A stretch of DNA of 64,000 nucleotides, taken from NCBI GenBank assembly GCA_030429565.1, contig JAUIFE010000006.1, positions 62,001-126,000 on the forward strand, given 5' to 3'. The translations under genes were made by a program, and so were the position numbers. The notes beneath the pieces were generated by a model that saw only the letters and a program-made list of their open reading frames with translations, searched no databases and was not told the DNA's origin. Positions 43,044-50,327 of the stretch are shown here, in pieces; the first letter of the stretch is position 1, and every line of letters starts with the position of its first letter. The stretch comes from Holophagae bacterium (lineage in GTDB: Bacteria > Acidobacteriota > Holophagae > Acanthopleuribacterales > Acanthopleuribacteraceae).

Positions 43044-44870
43044 ATGTTCCGTTTCCGTGACCTGCTTCAGTTTCCCACCTTGGTCGAGCATATGCGAGAC
43101 CGTGCCGAGCACGGCTTTTTTGTCATTATTTGCAGCGAAACCGAAGCGCTGGAAAATGAAATTGTCGGCCGTCTCGAAACGGCCCTCACCGATGAATTTG
43201 CGCTGGACCGCGTGTCACTCTGTGGGTCGGGTTACAACCCGCTGTACCGCACTTGGGATGAACATCAACCCGATCACCGCATTCACTTATTACGGGGTTT
43301 TCCCTACGAACGTTTTCGCGGGAGCAGTGACGGGCTGACCGAAGAGCTCGGTTTGTTCTACAGCCACTTGGAGAACGAATACGATCGGGTGATTGAGAAA
43401 CAGCAGTGCTGGATTTTGTTTTGTCCACAAATCGTTGAAAGTCGGCTTTCCTATGCCGCGCCCAACTTCTACCGCGCCGTGTGTTACACCGCGCGATTTG
43501 TCGATTTCTCGCGTTATGAGCGCTTGTTCCAGGCCGCGCCGGTTAAAGCCGAGGCCGCCTTGCAGCGGGCCCAGGCCGCCGTGGGTGAAGCCAAAGAACG
43601 CCGTCGTCGTGGCGATGCGTTGTTCCGGCTCAGCCGCGTGGCCGCCAAATACGATCATCTTGACAGCGCCAAAAAACAACTCAACGCCGCCGCCGAAGTA
43701 ACCTACGATCCGGCTGAACGGCTGCGCATTACGCTACAGCAGGCGCGCGTGGCGCGTTGGCAAGGAGCACGGGCGCGTGCCCAGGTCTACTTGGAAGAGG
43801 CGTCGCAAGTGCTGGCCGCGGTCAAAAGCGGTGCGGAAAAAGCGGCGCTTGCGCTGGAGTGGGGTTGGTTTGCTTTGGGCGGTGGTTCGCCGGATCAAGC
43901 CAATTTCTGTTTAAGCGAAGTGATTGAAGCCGGTGCCACGCTGCACGATACCCGTCTGGATCGCTCGGTTCACCGCCTGCGCGCCGCGATTTACGGGCGC
44001 CAAGGCCTGTGGCGTGAAGCCCGTAACGAACTTTCCGGGTCGTTGCAAACCGACGAAGAGAGCCGCATGATGCAGGCTTCGACCCTGTTCAAGTTGGGTG
44101 AAACGACTGGCGCACTGACCTTACTGGGTGAACTGTTCGACAGTCACGGCGGCCGTTTGAGCCAGGTCGTGCGTGGGCGCAGTCTGTGTCTGGTCGGATT
44201 GGTGCTGTCGCGTTTGGGTCATGTCAGCAGTGCCTTCGAACACGCCTCCAATGGCCGTGACCTGTTGGCGGATAGCGGCTACCTCGAATACCTGGCCGAG
44301 GCCTACCTTTGTCTGGGTGGGATTGTGCGCGATCACCGTTCCGTTGAATATTTCGAAAAAGCGTTCCAACTGGCGGGCGACGTGGAAGATCACTACGTGC
44401 AAACCAAAGCTTTGGTGCGTTTGGCCGAGTGTGCACTAGAGCGCGATGCCGCCGCCGAAGCCAAAAGTTTTGCCGACCAGGCGATGAGTCTCGCCCAGGT
44501 TGGCGGTTTTCGCGAGGCCGAGGGTATGGCGCGTTCCATTCAGTGCCACTTACTGACCGAATCGGGACAATGGGCGCTGGCGTTGGGTCAAGGTTCCATG
44601 GCCTTGGACATTTTCGATAAGTCCGGCGTGGCGTCGCCGTTGGCGCGGCTCCTGTTGCGTCTTGCCAAGGTTCACGCACTGCTGCGCAACAAACAGCAGG
44701 CGATTAAGTTCCTGAGCATGGGTTTGGAGACCTACCGCAAAATGGAACACCTGCCAGGTGAAGCCCTGACCTTGGGCGCCCTTTCCGCCTTTTACCGCGA
44801 ACAGGGACGCACCGCCCAAGCCGAAAACTATCGCCGCCGTGCCGACCAAGCGGGTGAGCTGGTTAGTTAA
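43044..44870 (+). CDS. TPR-repeat protein of unknown function
   Basis: 608 residues from ATG 43044; GTG 43026 in frame is an alternative with no better ribosome-binding site. Residues 1-160 look like a Rossmann-type alpha/beta domain without a P-loop (HGFFVIICSETEALENEIVGRL). From about 180 to the end is a chain of helical pairs with TPR character (A/G/L/Y/A/P pattern, for example AFEHASNGRDLLADSGYLEYLAEAYL, cited by its first part AFEHASNGRDLLADSG). No signal peptide. The layout resembles STAND-like or regulatory TPR proteins, but I cannot assign a function. Convergent with the DUF3667 gene, 14 nt apart. Confidence 0.82.
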   Translation: MFRFRDLLQFPTLVEHMRDRAEHGFFVIICSETEALENEIVGRLETALTDEFALDRVSLCGSGYNPLYRTWDEHQPDHRIHLLRGFPYERFRGSSDGLTEELGLFYSHLENEYDRVIEKQQCWILFCPQIVESRLSYAAPNFYRAVCYTARFVDFSRYERLFQAAPVKAEAALQRAQAAVGEAKERRRRGDALFRLSRVAAKYDHLDSAKKQLNAAAEVTYDPAERLRITLQQARVARWQGARARAQVYLEEASQVLAAVKSGAEKAALALEWGWFALGGGSPDQANFCLSEVIEAGATLHDTRLDRSVHRLRAAIYGRQGLWREARNELSGSLQTDEESRMMQASTLFKLGETTGALTLLGELFDSHGGRLSQVVRGRSLCLVGLVLSRLGHVSSAFEHASNGRDLLADSGYLEYLAEAYLCLGGIVRDHRSVEYFEKAFQLAGDVEDHYVQTKALVRLAECALERDAAAEAKSFADQAMSLAQVGGFREAEGMARSIQCHLLTESGQWALALGQGSMALDIFDKSGVASPLARLLLRLAKVHALLRNKQQAIKFLSMGLETYRKMEHLPGEALTLGALSAFYREQGRTAQAENYRRRADQAGELVS

Positions 44871-44884
44871 GTGCTTGCGAATGG

Positions 44885-46186
44885 TTAGATTTGGAACAAA
44901 CTCACCAGGATCGTTATGCCCATGGCCACGTTTAACGTGATGCCGTAGATAAGCCAAATCAAGCCGAACTTGAAAAAGGTCTTGATGTACCCTTGGCCGT
45001 AAACGCGCAGCAGCATTGCGTAAAGGTACCAATGCACGATGGCAACCATGGCGAGGAACGAAAGAATGGAAAAGACGTCGTTGTCGCATAATGCTTGCAG
45101 TAAGGTCACCAACGAGAAGGTGATATACACAAAGGCATGGTAGTGGAAAGCGGTGATGAGGTGGTCGATGTAGAGCGGGTCGCGGCGAATGTAGATGATC
45201 TTTAGGTAAAAGGCAAACAGCGGCAGCAGCAAAAACATGACGTTTGGCAACAGCTTAAAAAAGGTGTCCAATAGCGTGGCGCCCATTACCTCGGGGTCCA
45301 TGCTTTTGAGGTGTTTGACCTTTTCTTCAATCTTTTGTTCGAAATATTCGCCCCATTCGGTGTCGCTGCCAATCTCGCTGTTGCTCACGCGGATGCCGCG
45401 GTTAAACTTAAATTTCCCCTCGCGCAATTCGCCGACATCGTCCATGGCATCGTCGTACTCTTCAAGGGCGTCACGGTATTGATCGTAGGCGGTGGAACCG
45501 CGCTCGAAGGGGAGTTTGTCCTCAATCGTTTTGGGGTTGGTGCCAACCTCGATCGGGCTGAGTCCCACTGCTTTGCGGGTGATGTTAAAGGTTTTGGCCG
45601 CTTCGTTTTCGAGCAGTACGGCGGCATGGGTGCCGTTGGCCTTGCGCAGTTCCTCGGGTAAGGTTTCGTTTTCCGATAGCAGCATCAACTCGCGTGCGGT
45701 TGCCGACTCTTGGGAGGCGGCGTTCACCGGACCACGCGTGAGGTTAATCGAAAGGAAAAACAGAATGCTGAAAAAGATGTACATGCGCAGCGGTGGAATG
45801 TAACTTGCGCGCCGCCCGCGCATAAACTCAAGCGTCAATTCTCCTGGCTTAAAAAACAGCGGCTTCATGCTGCGCAGCAGTTTGGAGTCGAAGGTGAAGT
45901 AATCGCCCAAAAAGTCCATCAGCAAGGTGTGCAACGAGACGCGTACTTGGCGCAGGCTCTGGCCGCAATTGCTGCAATAAAGAAGTGTGACCGGGTGATC
46001 GCAATTGAGACAACGGGGAATCGCCTCGGGCTGATCGGGCAGAATCACAGCGCGGGCGGCGGCGGGCGGGTCGTCCGGCGTGGGTGCCGCCGGCGTTTCG
46101 TCCGTGGTCGCCGCGTCCACGGTTGGCTCGGAGGGCTTTTGTGTCGGCTCTGATTCGGTGCGCTGCTGCGCGGGTGGCTCATTCAT
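44885..46186 (-). CDS. DUF3667-type zinc-ribbon membrane protein
   Basis: 433 residues from ATG 46184-46186; an upstream frame extends to 46315 but crosses a terminator. The N-terminal 60 residues are disordered and Pro/Thr rich. A zinc ribbon follows (CLNC, then CSNCGQ), with LHTLLMDFLGDYFTFDSKLLRSM typical of DUF3667 and a first helix (YIFFSILFFLSINL). After a long extracytoplasmic loop there are four or five more helices (FLLLPLFAFYLKIIYI to the C-terminus). The family is widespread and of unknown function. It sits downstream of the hcp array but is separated by a terminator. Confidence 0.85.
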   Translation of the reverse strand: MNEPPAQQRTESEPTQKPSEPTVDAATTDETPAAPTPDDPPAAARAVILPDQPEAIPRCLNCDHPVTLLYCSNCGQSLRQVRVSLHTLLMDFLGDYFTFDSKLLRSMKPLFFKPGELTLEFMRGRRASYIPPLRMYIFFSILFFLSINLTRGPVNAASQESATARELMLLSENETLPEELRKANGTHAAVLLENEAAKTFNITRKAVGLSPIEVGTNPKTIEDKLPFERGSTAYDQYRDALEEYDDAMDDVGELREGKFKFNRGIRVSNSEIGSDTEWGEYFEQKIEEKVKHLKSMDPEVMGATLLDTFFKLLPNVMFLLLPLFAFYLKIIYIRRDPLYIDHLITAFHYHAFVYITFSLVTLLQALCDNDVFSILSFLAMVAIVHWYLYAMLLRVYGQGYIKTFFKFGLIWLIYGITLNVAMGITILVSLFQI

Positions 46187-46313
46187 GTCAAACCCCGAGT
46201 AAAACCATTCTTGGATAACGCGCCGTGTTGCCATCATCGGGTGTTTCGGCATTTTGGTCAACGCGAACGGCGGACTTTTGTTTATTGGGGAATGGTCGAC
46301 AGCGGGTGCCAAC

Positions 46314-46344
46314 AAAAAAGGCCCCGCGCATGCGGAGCCTTTTT
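46314..46344 (-). terminator. Intrinsic terminator of hcp copy 1
   Basis: 8-bp stem GGCTCCGC/GCGGGGCC (one wobble) with ATGC loop at 46320-46339 and six T on the minus-strand side. A run of five T on the other side lets it work in both directions. Confidence 0.85.
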
Positions 46345-46449
46345 CGATACCTGTTGCGCGGCATCGGGAAACCTATAGCGGTTTCGGTTATAAGCCGATG
46401 GTGGGTGATCGCTTAGGGATCTTGCGCTTCGGTTTGCAAGGGTCTCAGT

Positions 46450-46920
46450 TTAGTGGTCGTTAACTTCGTCTTCAGCTTCGATGCCGTCTTCGTTGTAGGA
46501 GTAAACGACGTTGCCGTAAACCATTTTGGTGATGTGCTCATCGGGGAAGCGGTCGCTTTCGGCCAAGTACACGTTGCGTTTGACAACACCGGAGTAAACG
46601 ACTTTAAGGCGTTTGAATTTGATGGTGAAGTAGTTTTCCATGTCGCCGCTGACGATGTTGGGACGGAAGAACAAAACATCCAGATCGGCAACTTCAACGT
46701 TGTTGAACAAGTGTTGGAACGTGATGGGCGTGTGTTTGCCCATTTCAGAAGTATAGGTAAGCGGCTGACGAGAACGCTTGGACTTAACTTTGTTGTCCAG
46801 CTCGGAAACAGGAAGGTTGGAGCTAAGGGACAGTTCATGGACGCGGATATCGGTTTCGTGGCCGGTTTCGGCTTCTTTACCTTGGATCGCACCACAGCGC
46901 ACAAAAGAATAAACAGTCAT
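46450..46920 (-). CDS. hcp: Hcp-family type VI secretion tube protein, copy 1
   Basis: 156 residues, ATG 46918-46920 with AAGGAG upstream. Hcp signs: an N-terminal strand and loop (GAIQGKEAETGHETDIRVHEL), the KSKR..QPLTY stretch, GKHTPITFQHLFNNVEV and a C-terminal strand VYGNVVYSYN. Hcp forms hexameric rings that stack into the T6SS tube and can carry effectors. This copy is the most divergent of four (changes include SEMGKHTPI, VADLDVLFFRP and ITKMVYG). It has its own sigma-54 promoter and terminator. No other T6SS structural gene is in the window. Confidence 0.88.
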   Translation of the reverse strand: MTVYSFVRCGAIQGKEAETGHETDIRVHELSLSSNLPVSELDNKVKSKRSRQPLTYTSEMGKHTPITFQHLFNNVEVADLDVLFFRPNIVSGDMENYFTIKFKRLKVVYSGVVKRNVYLAESDRFPDEHITKMVYGNVVYSYNEDGIEAEDEVNDH

Positions 46921-46959
46921 GAGAGTGACTCCTTGAAAATAACTTCAGCGCAGCTCTTA

Positions 46960-46977
46960 GAGCAGAAAACATGCCGG
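46960..46977 (-). promoter_or_regulatory. Sigma-54 promoter, hcp copy 1
   Basis: Minus-strand CCGGCATG-N5-TGCT: GG at -24 and GC at -12 exactly 10 nt apart, about 40 nt before the start codon. Same layout as the three other hcp genes. Confidence 0.75.
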
Positions 46978-47297
46978 CTTTGGCGGGTTCGTAAATGTTG
47001 GGTTTAGGGCGAAATTACAGCACTTAGCGGGATTAATTGTTTGAGGTTTGAACACGGTGTTCGGAATCGGCATGGTCTTTTGTTTGGGGGTATTTCAAAT
47101 GCAAACAGAAAACGTGCGCTATATGAAACAGCCGAAGTCTTGTATAAATTTTGGTAGAGGATTAGTTGGGCTTGGGGCGTGACCGCGCGTGACGCGGTGC
47201 GGGCGTTGATCAGGAATGTACCTGGCAAGGAAGAATGCCTTTCTTTAGAGCTAAGGCGTTGCCCGCGCGTTGTTTTGCTAGAGTGAAGGGCGAACGC

Positions 47298-47322
47298 AAA
47301 AAAGGCCCCGCTGGGCGGAGCC
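47298..47322 (-). terminator. Intrinsic terminator of hcp copy 2
   Basis: 8-bp stem GGCTCCGC/GCGGGGCC (one G-T pair) with a short loop at 47304-47322, followed on the minus strand by six T. Confidence 0.85.
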
Positions 47323-47390
47323 TTGGTACCGGGCGGGCCGGCGATACGGGGCGACGAGCGCGGTCTTTGGCGCGCGTCGCCGGCGTGTGA

Positions 47391-47861
47391 TTAGTGGTCG
47401 TTGACTTCGTCTTCGGCTTCAATACCGTCTTCGTTATAGCTGTAAACGACATTGCCGTAGACCATTTTGGTGGTGTGTTCATCGGGGAAGCTGTCGCTTT
47501 CGGCCAGGTAAACGTTGCGTTTGGTAACACCCGAGAAAACAACTTTCAATCGTTTGAATTTGATAGTGAAGTAATTTTGCATGTCGCCGCAAGAGATGTC
47601 GGGGCGGTAAAACAGCACGTCGAGTTCAGGAACTTCGACGTTGTTGAACAGGTGCTGGAAGGTCACGGGCGTGTGTTTACCCATCTCTGAGACATAGGTC
47701 AAAGGCTGGCGTGAACGTTTGGACTTCACTTTGTTGTCCAGCTCGGAAACGGGCAAGTTGGAGCTGAGGTGCAGCTCGTGAACGCGAATGTCGGTTTCGT
47801 GACCGGTCTCGGCTTCTTTACCTTGGATGGCGCCACAGCGCACAAAAGAATAAACAGTCAT
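47391..47861 (-). CDS. hcp: Hcp-family type VI secretion tube protein, copy 2
   Basis: 156 residues, ATG 47859-47861 with GGGAG upstream. About nine in ten residues match copies 3 and 4. It differs at LHLSS, DISCGDMQNYF, VVFSG and LAESDSFP; the Cys in the middle loop is unique to it. Same role as the other copies: a tube subunit or exported effector carrier of a type VI system encoded elsewhere. It has its own sigma-54 promoter and terminator and therefore is an independent transcription unit. Confidence 0.88.
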   Translation of the reverse strand: MTVYSFVRCGAIQGKEAETGHETDIRVHELHLSSNLPVSELDNKVKSKRSRQPLTYVSEMGKHTPVTFQHLFNNVEVPELDVLFYRPDISCGDMQNYFTIKFKRLKVVFSGVTKRNVYLAESDSFPDEHTTKMVYGNVVYSYNEDGIEAEDEVNDH

Positions 47862-47906
47862 GGTGAAAACTCCCTAATATCAATAGATAAGCTCGTGCGC
47901 AGGGTA

Positions 47907-47925
47907 AAGCAGGATGCGTGCCGGC
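47907..47925 (-). promoter_or_regulatory. Sigma-54 promoter, hcp copy 2
   Basis: Minus-strand CCGGCACGCATCCTGCTTT: consensus-like GGCACG at -24 and TGC at -12 with the GG-N10-GC spacing; about 48 nt before the ATG. Confidence 0.82.
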
Positions 47926-48111
47926 CGAAAAATCCCTGTTTAGGGTGGTTATCCTGTGTCTAAGTGGCTCTTTTAAAGAAGGTTGTTTGTGAAACGGGAC
48001 AGAGTGTTCGGGACGGCGATAGATGCTGCCTTAGTCAGGAAGGCCGTTCCTGTTGGTTGTCATCCCTTTGGGTTTTGGGCCGGCTGATCCTAGACCGTCA
48101 CTTTACATAAG

Positions 48112-48135
48112 AAAAAAGGCGCTGCATGCAGCGCC
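48112..48135 (-). terminator. Intrinsic terminator of hcp copy 3
   Basis: Fully self-complementary GGCGCTGCATGCAGCGCC (48118-48135), a 7-bp stem with ATGC-type loop, followed on the minus strand by six T. Confidence 0.85.
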
Positions 48136-48249
48136 TTTCGAGTTGTGCCCTGTGCCGGGAAACCGATCGTGGGTTTCGTGATGAACCGGTTGGGGGCAAT
48201 GGGGGATGAATCGTCGACGCCATTGATGGAAGTCGCGATTCGTCTCGGT

Positions 48250-48723
48250 TTAACCGTGGTCGTTGACTTCGTCTTCGGCTTCAATGCCGTCTTCGTTGTA
48301 GCTGTAAACGACGTTGCCGTAGACCATTTTGGTGGTGTGTTCATCTGGGAAGCGGTCGCTTTCGGGCAGGTAAACGTTGCGCTTGGTGACGCCGGAGTAA
48401 ACAACCTTGAGGCGCTTGAACTTAATGGTGAAGTAGTTGGTCATGTCACCGCTGGCAATGTCGGGGCGGTAGAACAACACGTCAAGCTCAGGGACTTCAA
48501 CGTTATTGAACAGGTGTTGGAAGGTCACCGGTGTGTGCTTGCCCATTTCCGACACGTAGGTCAGCGGTTGGCGTGAACGCTTGGATTTAACTTTGTTGTC
48601 CAACTCAGAAACGGGCAGGTTGGAGCTAAGGGCCAGTTCGTGAACGCGGATATCGGTTTCATGGCCGGTTTCGGCTTCTTTGCCTTGAATAGCGCCGCAA
48701 CGAACAAAAGAATAAACAGTCAT
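48250..48723 (-). CDS. hcp: Hcp-family type VI secretion tube protein, copy 3
   Basis: 157 residues, ATG 48721-48723 with AGGAG upstream. The protein is identical to copy 4 except for one extra glycine after the terminal NDH. Roughly 40 of 471 bases differ between the two genes by eye, all silent. This shows an old duplication held by strong selection on the protein, not a recent copy. Own sigma-54 promoter and terminator. Confidence 0.88.
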   Translation of the reverse strand: MTVYSFVRCGAIQGKEAETGHETDIRVHELALSSNLPVSELDNKVKSKRSRQPLTYVSEMGKHTPVTFQHLFNNVEVPELDVLFYRPDIASGDMTNYFTIKFKRLKVVYSGVTKRNVYLPESDRFPDEHTTKMVYGNVVYSYNEDGIEAEDEVNDHG

Positions 48724-48763
48724 GGGTGAAACTCCTATAAGTCAACTTCAGCGCGATTGTAAA

Positions 48764-48782
48764 AAGCAGAAAGCGTGCCGGC
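48764..48782 (-). promoter_or_regulatory. Sigma-54 promoter, hcp copy 3
   Basis: Minus-strand CCGGCACGCTTTCTGCTTT with GG-N10-GC spacing, about 43 nt before the ATG. Confidence 0.82.
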
Positions 48783-48953
48783 TTTTAGAGTAGTGAATTT
48801 CTTGGGTTTGGTCTGGTTTTGGACCGGGTAACGCCTTTTTCTGTTCGGTATACCAAACAGAGTGTTTGGCCGATTAAAAAGAGGTGCTTTTTTGGCAAAC
48901 AGGGCTGTTCGTATTTGAAACAGACCAAAGCGAGGAGCGGCTTGTGGCGTTAT

Positions 48954-48986
48954 AAAAAAAGGCGCTGCCAGGGGCAGCGCCTTTTT
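48954..48986 (-). terminator. Intrinsic terminator of hcp copy 4
   Basis: Perfect 9-bp stem GGCGCTGCC/GGCAGCGCC with a 3-nt loop (48961-48981), seven T on the minus side and five T on the plus side. Confidence 0.9.
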
Positions 48987-49026
48987 CGGACATGGGTGAG
49001 GGTTGTGCCGAAGCATCCCGACCTGT

Positions 49027-49497
49027 CTAGTGATCGTTGACTTCGTCTTCGGCTTCGATGCCGTCTTCGTTGTAGCTGTAAACAACGTTGCCGTAGACCA
49101 TTTTGGTGGTGTGTTCATCCGGGAAGCGGTCACTTTCGGGCAGGTAGACGTTGCGTTTGGTGACGCCGGAGTAAACCACTTTAAGGCGCTTGAACTTAAT
49201 GGTGAAGTAGTTGGTCATGTCACCGCTGGCGATGTCGGGACGGTAAAACAGCACGTCAAGCTCAGGGACTTCGACATTGTTGAACAGGTGTTGGAAGGTG
49301 ACGGGCGTGTGTTTGCCCATTTCCGACACATAGGTCAAAGGCTGGCGTGAACGCTTGGACTTAACTTTGTTGTCGAGCTCGGAAACAGGCAAGTTGGAGC
49401 TTAAGGCCAACTCGTGAACGCGGATATCGGTTTCGTGACCGGTTTCGGCTTCTTTACCTTGGATGGCGCCGCAGCGTACAAAAGAATAAACAGTCAT
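49027..49497 (-). CDS. hcp: Hcp-family type VI secretion tube protein, copy 4
   Basis: 156 residues, ATG 49495-49497 with AAGGAG upstream. Identical in protein to copy 3 apart from the latter's last residue. It is the first copy of the array in the direction of transcription. The C-terminal acidic tail (EDGIEAEDEVNDH) is shared by all four copies and is unusual next to short Hcp proteins, which often end at the last strand. Own sigma-54 promoter and terminator. Confidence 0.88.
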   Translation of the reverse strand: MTVYSFVRCGAIQGKEAETGHETDIRVHELALSSNLPVSELDNKVKSKRSRQPLTYVSEMGKHTPVTFQHLFNNVEVPELDVLFYRPDIASGDMTNYFTIKFKRLKVVYSGVTKRNVYLPESDRFPDEHTTKMVYGNVVYSYNEDGIEAEDEVNDH

Positions 49498-49537
49498 GGG
49501 GTGGAACTCCTTGAAAATACTTCAGCGGGAGTTCTTA

Positions 49538-49556
49538 GAGCAGGGTGCGTGCCGGC
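49538..49556 (-). promoter_or_regulatory. Sigma-54 promoter, hcp copy 4
   Basis: Minus-strand CCGGCACGCACCCTGCTCT with GG-N10-GC spacing, about 43 nt before the ATG. The four promoters share CCGGCA and CTGCT, while the sequences beyond them differ. Confidence 0.82.
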
Positions 49557-50250
49557 TTTGACCGTGTGTGAATGTTTCGGTTTTTTTGCTGAATTGGGTT
49601 GTATTTAGGGTTTTTGTTTGTGAAATAAGGATAATGGCGGTTGCAGTGACCTTTTTGCGGTTGAGGTTGCGTTCGGATGACAGACAAACGGGTGTTTGCG
49701 GTTGGAACACCTTTAACAGCAGTTGTGGCTGATGAGATGACGTGAAGATATGCAGAATAAATAGCTGATTGAGGAATGTGAGCGGATAAGAAAATTATGG
49801 ATAAAGAGAAAAAGCTTCATTTTTTGCCGGTGTTTTATGCAATTTTACGAGGATCGGGCCCTTCACCGACGTTCGAACAAAACCAACAAGAAAACGCGGC
49901 CTGTCACAATTGAGATTCGCCAATCAATCCTTAGGGGGTGTTGATATAAGCTATTTAAATTAAGCGATTTAGCCTTGTTAGAGGTGGCTTGGGTGATGGG
50001 TTGGAAACAAATAGATAACCAAGTTGTGTAAAGCGAGTATCTTACAAAAAGTTAACAAAACTTTGGTCGATTTCTTGACTTTCAGGATGCCAAACACCAT
50101 ATTGGGTTGTGCAAGGTTCCAAAAGAAGGAGGTTGGGATTAACCCGCCAGATCAGGACTTACATAACCAGCTTTTAAAATATGGAGGCTCTGCTGAATAG
50201 CTTCCTCCTAAGAAAGTACTTACACTTGCCTGCCGAAGGCGAACTAATAG
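49557..50250. other. AT-rich region without a gene
   Basis: About 700 nt between hcp copy 4 and the next gene, clearly lower in GC than the rest of the window, most so at 49600-50200. No frame looks coding. An enhancer for a sigma-54 activator of the hcp genes would be expected in such a region, but I find no clear paired sites. Confidence 0.45.
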
Positions 50251-50290
50251 AAAAAGAGCCGGCCGTCGAAATGACCGCCTGGCTCTTTTT
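50251..50290 (-). terminator. Intrinsic terminator after the first exported paralogue
   Basis: AAAAAGAGCC at 50251 pairs with GGCTCTTTTT ending at 50290, with an imperfect GC-rich upper stem; T-run on the minus side. Confidence 0.8.
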
Positions 50291-50327
50291 AGTTTTAGGG
50301 GCTTTTTTTGGTTGTTCCCTGGGTTTT

